A stretch of DNA of 64,000 bases, from positions 33,031,938-33,095,937 of the forward strand of contig CM022670.1 of NCBI GenBank assembly GCA_012295275.1, read 5' to 3'. A model generated the notes under the pieces. That model had not been told where the DNA came from. It did no database searches and saw nothing but the letters and a program-made list of their open reading frames with translations. This DNA comes from Chrysomallon squamiferum (taxonomy: Eukaryota; Mollusca; Gastropoda; Neomphalida; Peltospiridae). The translations under genes were made by a program, and so were the position numbers. This document shows positions 39,432 through 53,899 of the stretch, one piece after another (the first letter of the stretch is position 1; the number at the start of each line of letters is the position of its first letter).

Positions 39432-41374
39432 GTGAAGAGCTGTGAGATTTAAATGGTGTTAGGCTTCTCGCTTTGAATTCTTTTGGAGTTTCCATAATTG
39501 CATCATGGAAGTTGTCGGTAGGCGATTTAGAATCCCAAAAGGGTTTTTAATTTTTATTTTCTTCTTGATTAATATTTGTACATTACAAACAATCATTAGT
39601 TATTGAGTGTGTCTGTGGGTGTATATATATGTGTGTGTGTGTATGTAGGTATGTGTGCATGAATGTTATGTGTATGTTGTATATATGTATTATGATAACA
39701 TGTGTGTATATTGTACATATTTGTATTTGCGCTTATTTTCTTTTATCTCTTTTATTGAATTAAAATGGGACTCTTAGGTTAAGGTGTAGATTTGTCCCCA
39801 AAATTTATTAGATTTAAAAAAAGTGCCAATGAAAAATAATGGAAAAAATATGAGTACCTCGTCCGACTTTTATGACTCAATTACCACAACATCAAACGAC
39901 GAGATCAAGCGATTACATAATTTATACACAAAACGGCACCATTCATATATAAAACTAATTAAGTTTTCGTTAACCTAAGCAGTATAAATAATGTTGTAAA
40001 CTTGGTCCGTCTACTGAATTTGTAGAAGTCTAAGATCAGTTTTAGAATACATAGTTTTATACTGAAATGAAAAAAAAAAAGATTTTCTCTCAATCTTATT
40101 TATTTATGTACAGGTGTTTGTTTCTGTCTATTTATTTATTTGTTTGTTTGTTTTTATGAGGGTTTTTTTGGTTGATTTAGTTTTTTGACAGTTTTGTGAT
40201 TTGGTTCTTGAATGGGTATTACACACACATACATACACACACACAGACACATACCCAGAAAGAGAGAGAGGTAGAGAGAATCTGATTTTACATTTAAAAA
40301 ACAATGTTTTATAAATTTATTTACTGTTTCTTTTTAAATAATAATATAAAAATAAAACACCTGAAATGACATTGGTTTCGTCTGATCATCACCGATCTAT
40401 AGATGTGCAATGCGATCTCATTTAAACAGTAATACAAAACCTGTGCAATTATTTAACAGCATCAGTTTTTTTATTTACACCGGCTCGGATAGATCTGTGA
40501 CTGATTCTGTGTTCAAAGAAATCTATTACAGACAACACAGGTATGAATCAGTGCGATAATCACGAAGATTTAACATCCACTGTTCTCAGCGAAGAATCTG
40601 TCGTGTCAGTAGTCAGTTTACATTTAACGACCACTAAAGAGACGAGAATGAAAGAGAGAGAAAAAATAACCAATTCAGTGACTCAAATTTCGATCACAGT
40701 CTTTGCGGCGGTGGAGGTTTTCTATTTAAACGTCTGATTTGCTCTGTAATTAATTTGTCCGTTTTGATAGATGAATGTGCTGCTTATAGGGTAAAGTCCG
40801 TGAACTAATTTGGAAGAGCGCATTCGAATGTAACTAAAATTGTCTCGTCTGAAACAGCAAGAACATCATCACCCAGGAAATGTTGTCTGGCTACTCTAAG
40901 CACATAAAATAATTATTCGACTTCAAACTGTTGAGGTATACATGTAATGTGATATACCTAAATGTACTTCGATGTATCGTTTAAATGAGTCTTTCCGAAG
41001 AGTGGTAAATCTTTCTGAGCGAGTGCCAGATTTTGAGTAATGTTTTAAAACTAAACAGTCTTACACTGAGACATTGCAATTTTTATTTATTTAATTGTTT
41101 TTATTTTTAAATTTATTATTAGTAGTAGTAGTAGCAGCCGTAGTTGTAGTGTTGTTGGTGTTGGTTTTACGATAAATAATTCTGAGCGAGTCTGATTTTG
41201 AGTAATGATGTGTCTGGATACTGCATTGAGATATTTATTTATTTATTTTAATTGTTTTTATTTTAAAATTATTTGTTATTATTATTATTGTTGTTGTTGT
41301 TTATAATGGCAACCAAAAACACTCATAAAACGCATATACAAAATAAAAATGTGAATAAAATTATTATTAAAGAA

Positions 41375-41376
<2 letters not shown>

Positions 41377-41427
<51 letters not shown>
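41377..41427. repeat. (AAT)n microsatellite
   Basis: About 17 AAT units. Confidence 0.95.
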
Positions 41428-41429
<2 letters not shown>

Positions 41430-42852
41430 TTAAAATTAAAAATATTAATACTTCTGAGGTACATATAAAACATTCATGTATAACTGCATGTTTGCCTGTT
41501 TATATTTCAAGGTAAACTATAAACTATTTTTGTTTGTTAAAAATTATATTTATTTTGGCGTTGATGTAACACACTCAGTTTATGCCTCTACCAGTTCACT
41601 TTTAGTAATACTATCATCACGAATAACTTTATTTTATTTGCCAATATTATTTCTTCTCGTACACGTGTAGACTTCAGCAGCGACATAATGTGCACGGGCT
41701 GTGGTTGTAAAGAAATCACGATCGATAACTCTCGACAATTTTATTATTTTATCTGCCCTGTAATACCCGAGTTCGTGACTTTTTCTCGTATTGTGATCTA
41801 TTTTGGATCTTAAAGCTCTTTGCAAAGACAAGCTAAATCAACAAGGATTGTTTTCCTTAAATTAATACACTTTCCCACTGAACATTCTAAACATGTAAAA
41901 TATAAACTGTTACAAATATTCATTACTGAAAATTTAATATAACGGACTGTTCGGAAAATGTTATAATAATAACGGTGTGTTAACAATTAGTAAGTCATAA
42001 TATTTTTAATAAAAGAAATAAGAAAATAAACTAACGTGTAAACTGCTCTTAAATATCTCTGGCAAAAACAGTAATTGTTGACAAAGTGGACTGATATGAA
42101 TCAAATATAAATATATTATTCTGCGTTTTGAAATAATATTTTAAATATTTTTAGGAGAAACATGTAGTATAAACTATTTAAATCTGTTTTTTATACATAA
42201 TATTTGCGTAAATTAGTATATTATATACGTCTTCAAAATATTGGTAAAATGAAAACAATAAAGCATGTTTATTGCGTCCTATTCTATAATTACTTATTAC
42301 TATCTAAACGAATATTATTGTTTGAAAACTGAAATGCAAAACAAATAACATATTTACTTAAAAATACATTTTTTTTTTTTTTTTTTTATGTATTTATTTC
42401 TTATACATAATCGATGAATATTTATCACTTGCGGGCTGGTATTTTCTGTCTCGATTATCTATTATTTGCTTATTACACTGCCCATAGCCCGTTGGCGTTT
42501 CGTTAGTTTTGTTTTGGTACCGTCTCGATCTCTCATTATACAAAGTAAAGAGACGAACCGAATAGAAACCATCGATGGTGAATGATTAATGGCGACAAAA
42601 CGTATATGTTATCTTTTTAAATAAATTATTCTCGTTAAAGATGTTCACAAACCGTAGTGCCGACCACTTTACTGTTGCTTAGAGTTATCTTTCTGACAGA
42701 AATCTCTTGTAAGAGAGTACAGTATATATCGATTGACCCCTGACCCGGCAGCAATGGAGGATATTGATCGAGAAAGGTTTTGTGCGTAAAATTAATTCGA
42801 TATATTTCTGCAAGATATTGTCATGCTCATTTTTCTATCCTCTTGTTTTTAG

Positions 42853-44461
42853 GAGGAACCCGAGGAGTCGATGGCACAAAGTCCTGACAGGTATAAATCG
42901 CCACAAGAAAAACGACTCAGCATCGAGAAAGTGCGACATGAGAGCCTAACTCAAGAGCAGACGAGCAGCCGGCAGCCTGGAGAGTCGGCTGAAGACAGAA
43001 ATATACCGCATACTCAAGTTTCTCAACGACATTCAGGTATTACAACTAACCAACAACCAAGTGTGTCAAAATCTACTAAATCTGAAAATAACGGTGCTAA
43101 ATCGAAGCCTTCCAATGGAGCTTTTGAAATGGGAATAAAAAGTATGGAAGTTCAAGACGATTCATTTGTTGTGCAGACAGTTGAGATAATTAAAAGACCT
43201 GGCCAGACATTGGGATTTTATATTAGAGAAGGAAATGGCTTTGACAGACAAGATGGCGTTTTCATTTCACGAATTCAGATGGGAACTGTTGCAGAAAGTA
43301 ATGGCTTGTTGCATGTAGGGGATGAAATACTGACAGTAAATAATGTCAAAGTGAGTAAAATGTCACTAGATGATGTTGTTATACTTATGTCAATTCCCAA
43401 AAAATTAGTTTTAACTATTAGGACTACAAGAAATTGCAATAAAAACAAATCCTGCCCATCCTTAGCATTGACTGAGAGAGATGAAACACCAGTTGTTGTA
43501 CTTAAAAAGGGCCGATCGTCATCAGCTTCTCAGCTGGAATTGACTGAGAAGTGCCCTGATGCCTTTCAATCATATGCTCATTACCCTTTTCATCCATCGG
43601 ATTATATTTCTAAAAAGGAAACTTGCCAAGAAAAGCCTACCTCATCTCGTTATGCCAGTATTTTTATTTCCCCTCAAAGAGCAGAAGCCAGACTCTTAGT
43701 AGATGAATCCATGGATAGTGGTAATTCCAGTGATGGTTCTTTACCTCGTAGTCATGGAAGCCGTGGAAGTCATGGCAGTGGTGATTCAGGTCCACGAGAA
43801 CGTCCATATGCAAGTGCGGGTGTTCAAGACAGTGATATATTAGAAAGTCCAGGTTCCTATCTTAGCCCATCTTCTACTATGTTAAGTCAGTACAGTTTTA
43901 CAGGTGACAGAGATTATCTAAAATACCTTCTACCTGAAGGACTTAGTAGAAAACCAACACCAAAGTCTCCATCAAAAACTTCAACCATTTCTCCTAGCAT
44001 TCCAGTTCTACGGTCAAGTGGTCACTTGTCAGATGAAAGTCAAGGAGTATATAGTAGTTCTGAGTCTCCATATGCATCTGCACAATCTTATAGAGACTAC
44101 GTGTCTTACAGAGGTTATCATGATGACCGCAAAGCTCAAGAAAGGTTACGAGATTTACTACATTCCAAATCAAGGTATAACAGGTTACTAAGGAGTCGTT
44201 CTCCAGAATGTTACAATTCTGATTCAGAAATAATTTACACACATCCTCGACAAGTAGATTCTAGAGGATTTGCTTCTGATTACGAAACCTATGCTGGAGC
44301 AATAAGTGATGATGATGGGCCTGTTTATTCTATTCCACATATTCCAGCTAGCAGCAGCACTGAACTTCAGCAGCTGTTAAAGAAATTTACAACATTGTCT
44401 CAGGAGTTGCAACAGGAACAGTGCAAGTTACAACGTCAGCTGTCCGCAAGAGATAAATCCA
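42853..44461 (+). CDS. syd-1: syd-1 exon with PDZ, Ser-rich linker and coiled coil
   Basis: A pyrimidine-rich TCTTGTTTTTAG precedes 42853 and looks like a splice acceptor. From there the frame reads EEPEES and then Met at 42871. If the exon is spliced, coding may begin in an unseen upstream exon. If not, the in-frame TAG at 42850-42852 makes Met 42871 the start. The exon ends in phase 1 at TCCA|GTAAGT. It contains the whole PDZ, several SPxxS/T-type proline-directed sites, a [12 protein letters not shown] low-complexity patch and the Gln-rich coiled coil before the donor. Confidence 0.88.
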
Positions 44462-44664
44462 GTAAGTTACCTATTTTTATTATCATGTAATTAACAGAAA
44501 TAATTATCCTACATATAACAACCAGTAGTAAAAGAATGATTACTGAATGACACCTAACATGTACACATATGTCATATGCCAAAAACTAAAAGCTATTTCT
44601 ATTTAAAATCTTTTACTTGTTTTATGACTATTATTATTATTTTTTAAATTTATTAATAATTTTT

Positions 44665-44699
<35 letters not shown>

Positions 44700-47600
44700 A
44701 AAGATAATTGAATTCAGAAGATGAGAGTTTGGTTTAAGGATTTTTTTTATTCCAGTGATTAAGTTTCACATGGACTTAAATTTTAACCTCAGATCAATAC
44801 TGTGGTATTTCAAACTTTTTGTAATTGTTCATAAAATTATTAAATATTAATTTCTAATGTTCAAGTGTTAGATATTTCTGATTAGCAACAATATGTCGCT
44901 TTGAACTTAAACAAATACAAATGTTGGCATGTAAGCTGTCATACAAATACATTATTTGAACAAGTGATGTAACAACATTAGGTTTCATATTTATTAATTT
45001 ATATAACTGCCGTAAGTTCATTAGGTGTATTGAAAAAAAAAAAAAAAAAAAAAAATCATTCATTCCAGCATTACAGATCTGTAAACAAAACAGATGAAAT
45101 TTAATTTCCAGAACAATTGAATTAGAAAAAAACATATTAGATGTTTATCTGATTTGAATAGATTTTCTGAGTAACATGTTTGAACATAACAATGAAAGTT
45201 TTCCACGGAATATTAGCACATAATGTTACTGTTCCACATAGACTTGCTATAGGTTGTTAAAACTATGTTTACTTTTATTTAATATTAAATATTTTCTCCA
45301 TAAATATCTATACCCATACCACAATTTAATATAACTTTAGTACAAAATTTTAACATGTACCATTGGTTTTAATGACAGAACAGTCCCTAACTGAAGGATA
45401 AAATATGCGACATTCATAACAACTTTGTCATTTGTGATTTGTATCAGATTTTGGCATGCAAGTTTGAGCTCTCTGGTATTAACACATAAATCAATATGTC
45501 TAGAAGATCTGCAAACTGATTCACCAACACGTTTCTCATCAGTCCCGATATTCTGTTAAGACAGGAGAACCATTGAGAAGTGATCAGTTTCACCAGCATT
45601 TTGTCAGACTCTGTGTTGTGCTGTAGAAATAATATCTCTGAACTTGAGCTTCACTGCTTCAGGAAAATTTGACTCCCATGGACAACAAGAAAACCAAATA
45701 TTATTGTAGCTCCTGTCCATCATCCCAACATTTCCCTGAAAGGTTTGCGTATTCAGACAGTAATCAAGTGTGAATGCCTGTTTGTAAACACCATTCACTA
45801 CATTTATAATCCCGAGACACTGTTCATTTAGTGGTCTGGATTAAAAGGAGTTTGAGTTTTCAGTTCTTTTGCGTATGCTTAATAAAAAAAAAATATATAT
45901 TGCCATGCTATCTGGAGGCAAGATATAGATTTATAATCCGGAGACACTGTTCATTTTATAACCAGACATATAGTTACTGATTCTGCTGGCAAAGATTAAG
46001 ATTCTGAATCATGAAAGAGGTAAAATCTGATATAATTTGGTCTTGCAATTATACCTAGCCCAGACAGTTAATTGTACAGATGTGAAAACATATATCTGCT
46101 ATTTGTATCAGAAATGTGATCATTTTATCAAATGCTTTTTGAGAACGTTTAACAGACACACACATACACATGCAGACACTATTTATAATGATACAGAATG
46201 ATACCTATAATGAACTTATAAAGTATTTCATAGTGACAGTGAAAATCAAATACAGTGTATTATTAAGTATACTTATCTTATACATTTCTTTCTTAACTGA
46301 AATGCATCCAAATGAAGAAAAAGAAAACAAAACCAAAAAGAAAAGAAAAGAAAAGAAACCAAAAATAAATAAATAAAACATATTTATTCATATATAATGA
46401 CATGTGCCTATTGCAGAAGCTCTGATCAATATATTTAAAAATAAAAAGCAGTTTGGAGTATAGGCTTTTAAAGAGGCAGAACATTCAAGCTTGTCTAATG
46501 CATAATGGATTATACAATCAATCAGCCGTATTCAACCCATTGTTTATTTCCTGTTTTTGTTTTTTGTTTTTTAATGAAAAGAAAAAAGCCTTTTGTGCAA
46601 ATGTGTTTTTTGATAAAGAAGCATCATGCTAAAAGGTATTGTTTTATTTTGTGTTAGTTTCTTTTTAATTTATTTTATTTTATTTCTTTTTAAAAGCAAA
46701 CATTTTTTTTTCCTAAAAAAAAAAAAGAAAAAAGTTAGAATTGTTTTTCTTTTCAAAATACAAAAATATAATGCAGATGTCAATTGTGTATACATATTAT
46801 CAAATAATAATAGATGAAAAAAGATCTATAAACAGTGAAATATGCAGTACTATTACATTAAATAAATGTTAGAAACTAATATACCTGTAACTTGCTACAT
46901 TAACCAGAAATGTAACACTTCTAAAAATGGTATTACCTCATTTATGTGTGTATGTATGTATGTATGTATGTATGTATGTATGTATTTCTGTGCATGTGTG
47001 TGATTATTGTTCTATATATTTTCTTGCACATATATGCACAAAACTGGGTGGAATTTAGAAAAGAATTTGTGGAGAGATTTGATCCTTTAACTAATAATTC
47101 TGCAGACTAGTATTCTATCACATTATTCAATTCATGCTCCAAATCCAGTTACATACATGTAACAGAATAAAGATGTATAAAATATTCAGTGATTAATATC
47201 ACTTGTTTTTGCCATGGCAATATTTTATTTATGGAAAAGAGCATTGCCATTAAGTAAACACCATTTAATCAATAACTGACATATTTGTGTCGAAATGCAT
47301 ACATATAATTTGATCGTATCTTTAAAATTTTAAAACTAAATATGTACATGTAATAGTTGAGTCTTATTGAAAAAATATGATTAGAGCAGATTGGTGTGTA
47401 TGTCTGCGTGCGTGTATTTGTATGTGTTTGTATATATTCATGTGTGTGTGTGTGTAATTTAAATATTAAGTGCTTTTTGTACAAGGTTTTATCAATTAAT
47501 CATAAAGTAAAATTAAAAAAATTTAAAACAACATTTTCACTGATTGCAACCTTGGTGTTATCAATTGTCCTTATTAATACATCTTTTATTAACAGATCTT

Positions 47601-50561
47601 GGTTTAGTCATGCTTGACTCTTTTTGCCAGTATCTGTTCATAGTACTGAATATTTTATATCATTTTGAAACAAGTAAAATATTGCTTTGCTGTTTGGTTG
47701 TGCAGTTGTTTACCTTAAGGATTAATATTTACCAAATAGACACATCAAATAAACAGATTCTGTCATCACTGTGTACTGAATAATGACAGTTTTGAGATAT
47801 AATGGCAGAATTCTTTCATTAGCAAGAGATATATTTTATTTACCATGAGCAGTTTTTATTATTCATATATCATATCCTAACTGCATCAGAATGTCATGTG
47901 CATTGTAGATCAATAAGACTGCATGTACATATCAGACTACTGGGATGTTTAAACAGTTTACCATCTGTCATACAGAAAATTTATTTACATAATAAAAGAC
48001 ATTTATTTTGTGTTTGTTACATATATCAGTGTTTATTAAGATAAATATATTGATAAATCTTTAATTATCTGTAGTGTTCATTGGTATATTCAAAAAAGGA
48101 TGATAATGAGGAGGATGATAAGTATGATGATTACAATGATAATAAAAAACTAAATAAATAAACCCATTATAATTTATAGTGCTGAACAGTAAGGCAAAGT
48201 GAAACAATTATGGAATCTAATTCAGTAATTATAATGGCATCTTTCATTGATTAGGAAACAGAAAACTATTATTAATCTAAAGGATTTTGTATTTCAGAAA
48301 TATCTGTATTAATCAATCACAGATGAATATCAGTTAATATCTGTTCTTATTTGTTGCAACAATTATTACGGAAACTAAAATTTTTCATTTAATTGCTACT
48401 ACATTATTAAATATAATACATAAATAACAGTCACAAAAAAGAACACACATATCATTGCACTAGAAGCTAATTTTATCAATATGCAAAACAATATCTTTTG
48501 TGAACATTTTTCCATAGGAAAGCACATACTGTAGCCTTTCACTTTCATATATCCATTTGATAGTACTTGGTAGAACAGGATATAGCTATTTATTGTAATG
48601 CAGTCAAGCTATCATTGTTTGGCACAATTTATATTTAAACTGCATATTTTTGTAATGTGTAGCAATCCTAATAATACCTTTACAATAATAAATATTTTGA
48701 ATTCTACAGCTGAAAATAATTTACTGGTTTTTTACAATATTTATATATATATAATGTATATATCACTGTATGTGTAACCTTTCTTCTTGTGGTTTCATCT
48801 TTTAAAGATTTCTGTATACATACTTTGATTTTTATTGTTAAGATTATATTTCATGATCTAATATTTCTCAGTGTACATATTGGGCTTCTTCCAACCTGTT
48901 CATCAAAAAGTTTCTGTCATGATATGTATGATGAATAAGTCAAGAACTTTAAGTGTAAATTGAAATATATGATTACTTTATGATTAATCATTTTAGGATC
49001 ATCAACCATGTCACTTCCAAAACCTGTTGAATCTGCATCACAAGATGACTTCATACAACGAGGAGCAATGTCACTAGGCCGGTCTTCACCTCTTCCTTCA
49101 AGACGGGCAGCTTCAACACAGACGCCAGGCAATATCCATGCTCGACTGACACGAAAAACGAGCCAGGAATTGCCTTTGGGCAGTCGCAGCACGTACCAGC
49201 TAGAAGACAGTTCCGACTCAGCCCAGGAGCAGCGGATGGCTCCTCCTGTTCATTCGAGTTCCAGAGGCAGCATGATTACAGGTGGCATACCAATATCTAC
49301 CTCACAGTCTGGCACGTCACTCTCAGATAGAACTAAGCTGCTGGAGGGTGGCATGCGAGCATCAGCCAGGTTTAGAGACCTCCAGTTCACGAAGAAGCCC
49401 TTGCATATACCATACAGTGAATTTGAACCTTACAAGGCAGATATTCGTAAACGTGTGGAGATTAACAGGACATCAGGCCTTGATGGCTTGTTGTGTATTC
49501 ATGTCATGTCCGGGCAGGGTCTCAAATCTTCCAAAACCAGTCTACGAGACTTGTACTGTGTTGTGGCTGTTGACTCCATTAACAAAGCTAGGACTATGAT
49601 ACGAACTGGTGCTATTAATTTTGACTGGGATGAAGCTTTCGATGTAGATCTAGAAGATTCTAAAGAGGTTTCTTTCTTAGTGTATCACTGGGATCCTAAT
49701 TACAAACATAGGTTGTGTTTTCATGGGTCTGTTTTATTACCGGGTTATGTTCTTAGTGGGCACAAGAAATTTGTGGCAATAAAAATGGAACCAAAAGGAA
49801 TATTATTTGTAGCTCTTCTCTATAAGGAACCAGCTGTTTCCCTCCAACGATTGCCTTCTGTTAAGAAAAATGCTCTGTTTGGATCGGATTTAGAGGAAGT
49901 GATACTTCGTGAAAAGGCAGGTTTAAATGTTCCACTGATTGTTCACAAGTGTCTTGAGGAAATAGAGAGACGAGGACTGGAGACTGTTGGGATTTATCGG
50001 TTGTGTGGTTCGGCTAGGAGAAAGGCACTACTCAGGGAGGCATTTGAGAAAAATGTTCAGAATGTAGATCTGTCACCAGAAAATGTTTCTGATGTACATG
50101 TCATCACAGGTAAGGATCTTACATTTTAGAAAAACAAATCATGTTTTATAATATCTATTTTTATTGTATTATAACTATTGGAGAGTAATGCTTTATAATG
50201 TGACAATTTATTAACTTCTCTTATCAAAAAATAGAATTAGTATTAAAAAATTTGTAGAATTGTCTGAAAAATGAATGCGGTATCTATTTTGCTGGATTTG
50301 TTTAAAGCTGTTATCATATGTATTTTATAAATTCATTAATACTAAGAAATAAAGCTTTATTAATTAGTTTGGTGTATAAGAATATCCATACATTTAAAAC
50401 AAATGTTCTTAATTCTGGTTTGAAAAGAGTTTTATTAAAAGATTATCAAGATATAAATTATTTGTCAATTATAGTGATAAACTTAGAAATTAGCTGTTTG
50501 TCTGCCTCTATTGCTTTTCAAATAATGACTTAGAAAGCAAATAAATAAATAAATAAAATAA

Positions 50562-50592
<31 letters not shown>

Positions 50593-53500
50593 ATATAAAT
50601 AAATAACCAAAAACATTTTTTTTAAACAAAAAACAATTACTGTTTTTAAATGAAAGTCCAAAAATTAATCATTAGTTTTAAATATAACTTTAGTTTTCCC
50701 TTTTTATTTAAATCATTCATTTACTTGTATTATATTTAATGAGTTCATTGAACCATTGTAAAAAAGCACTTTGTGTAACAAGTTGATTTAATAAACTCTG
50801 TCTGTAATTGACTTACAAGAGTACCATCAAGTCCATATAGCTGAGTCATGAAAGTTTAATATACCAGATACTTCTTATACAGCAAGATTGTCCATAATAT
50901 ATAAACAGTAAAACCAGAAATAGATAGCTACTGAAATCAGTCTTTGATTTCCAAAAGTATTTGTATTGTAAGAAAATGAAGAAAATCATGAATTAAAGTG
51001 TACATTTGATAAAATGAAGAAATTATTTAAATATATTTTATGTTAAGTTTTGTTTTTAGCCATTCTATCTTAAAAAAATAATAATGTAGAAAAACAAAAG
51101 ACTACAGTTTAAATATATATTTGCGGCCACCATTTTTTCTGTAGACAGTAGTTATGATGTCATCACATACAGATGAACTGATCTGTTCTGTAATTACTGC
51201 TTGTATTGTCAGAAAAATACAACTATCTGTCTAACATGCATGCACTGATGACTCAGTTTGTTACAAGTGATGACAAAACTAATATTAACATGGAAGTACC
51301 CAGAATGTTATTTCACTGAATGTAGGCACACTTTAAATGAGTTTTTACATAGCATTCACAATAATAAACAAATATAATAGTTATAAAAAAATAAAATAAC
51401 AAAATAACCATTTTTTTTTATGATTATTACAGAATAAATATGGTTTTAAAAGACAGGTTTAAAATAAAATAAAATAACCTTTTCATAATCTTATTGTCTT
51501 TCTACACATTAAATTATTATCATTTTTATATATATATATTTCAGTAATTGTTGCAGACTGAAATATAGAGAATAGTTATTACTTGTTTTTAAACAAACAA
51601 AAATGTCTTATAGAGTATATGACAATCTTCAATAAGACATTAGCAAATTTATATCATTAAAATGATATAAATTTATAATTCATGCTCAGCTGAATTAATC
51701 GATACTAAAACAGTATCCTACAAAATAACATAGAATCTTTTGATCCATGAGAAAAATGATAGCAGATAATTAGTATGGAGTGAAAAAATCTCTTAGCCTG
51801 ATTATAGTATAGATGATCAATTCATGCTAGTGATTTCCAGATAATTACCAATAATTATGAATTTGACAAAAACAATTAACAATTTAATATAAAACAGTAT
51901 GTAAAAACATTAAAATCACAATGATGATGATAATCTCAAATTATAATCATAATAACATCATCACTTGTTTTACTGCTTTGTTTATCTTTATTATATGTAC
52001 CTGGAAATATTGGATATCTTTTTAATGTGTATTATGGTCAAGTTTGAACTCGTGTTGTTATTTCATCGTCTAATCTTGATATTCTGTGTATGTAGGTGTT
52101 TTAAAAGATTACCTACGTGAGCTGCCAGAACCTCTCTTCACCAATGCATTGTATCAGATGTTGTTAGATGCCCTCAGTGTACGCTTGCCCAGTGATCCTG
52201 AAGGTAGTGCTACACTGATGCTCAGTATTCTAGAGTGCCTTCCAAAAGCCAATCAGGTAATTTACTGTTTGGATCTACATATGAATATATACAATATTTA
52301 ATTTGAGATATCATCAATATAATACTGTATTTCCATTAAAACCCATCATTTTACAGTTGTCAAAAGTGAGTGTTAAAATAATCTTAAATTTCAAGGAAAA
52401 TATTCAAAAGACAGTAAAGGTTGATAGCAAAATCTTGCACTGTTGTTTGCTCTCAAATCTGACGTTACAGACATTCATTAAAGAGTATTTTTTCAGAACT
52501 CATTAATGAATATTTTTAATGTCAGAAGTGAGAGCAACCAATAGTAAAAATTATTCTGATTTCCTGTCATATGGTGTATGTACCTCATACCAATTACTAT
52601 TGCCCCTAAGAAGCCCATAAAATGATACAGATCTGATCCCTAGAAATTTATTAAAGATTCTTATTGAATCATATGTAATACCTAGATATGCTTGCACAAT
52701 TAAGGATTAGTTTGTGAAAATATTTTGATCTTTGAGTCTTGTATTTTTTTACTTTGTTAACTGTATTTCTGATTACCACATAAATCTGACTTTGCCAGTA
52801 GGAGCACAGCATTTTCTTTTACATCATCATAGAGCATGATCAAGAAACTATATAACTGGCTTCCACTAGATACATTTAAATTAAAAATATTCATAGAATT
52901 CATTGCTGTTCAAAGCCTAGCAAAAGAATACTATTAAATCATTCATCACAGTTTCAAAATTAAATGAAAATAAAAAACATTGTTGTTCCAGGATACAATG
53001 ACTCGACTGTTGAATCATCTGAGACTGGTAGCCTCACACAGTGACAAGAACAAGATGACTCTAGAAAATCTGGCTATCTGTTTTGGTCCAGTTCTTCTCT
53101 GTCCTTCCCCATCCACCTCTACAGATGCTGCTCTTGATTTCAAGAAACACATAGAAGTCCTTCTGTATCTGCTGCAAATCTGGGATGACAACAGCACCAA
53201 CTGTAAGTCAGTTGAAATAAAGATCAAAATTTGAAAGCATTATGTTATATTATTGATTTGTTTAGTAATATATTTAATATAACTATGTTTATAGAATAAA
53301 AATGGATGAAACAAATATTTATTCTAAAATCTTGACTTAAAAAGTAAACGGGGGAAATGATTAATTCCAGTTATATTATTATGATTAGTTCATCCCTTTA
53401 TATCTCAAAGTATCAAAATCATAATAGTTGTTTTGATGAGTTTTTAGTCAGAATTTATTTGTTAAATATTTATCTTGTAAATTTTCTTTCTCATTAGTAA

Positions 53501-53868
53501 TAAAATGATGGTTGTTTTTTACAGTATGAACAAGTATAATTTTTTTTATAAAAACAATAAAAAATAAAGGTTTTACAGAAATATATTTTGTAGATGATTA
53601 AATAATTTATTTACCTCTATTATTATGCCATAAAAGCATTTGATTCAGTATGCTTTTAAAAATTGAAACATAAAATGTATGTACTTAATTTTAAATATAT
53701 AAATAAGTTTAGTGATATTCACTATTTTATGTCTTCATTTATTATATTATATTTTTGCTAAGTTAAGTATAGATCATGACTTATATATTTTATTTCAGCA
53801 ACATCTAAATCATCTACTGGAGATACAGTGGTATCTGTTGAAACCCAATCAGCAACAGGGGAAGAACA

Positions 53869-53899
<31 letters not shown>

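Larger units (their letters stand above)
38956..42852. other. Region upstream of syd-1, no coding exon recognised
   Basis: Contains a 16-bp palindrome at 39416-39431, TG tracts at about 39619-39660, a diverged direct duplication at about 41015-41122 and 41178-41280, (AAT)n at 41377-41427 and poly(T) at about 42369-42387. The first non-coding or coding exon of syd-1 probably lies here or further left but was not identified. Confidence 0.45.

Noticed and set aside
42754-42789. Short upstream ATG frame (MEDIDRERFCA) as first exon of syd-1
   Set aside because: The only nearby donor would leave an intron of about 60 bp and join out of frame to the PDZ exon.
43994-44242. Minus-strand frame inside syd-1 exon
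   Set aside because: Shadow of the real plus-strand coding frame.
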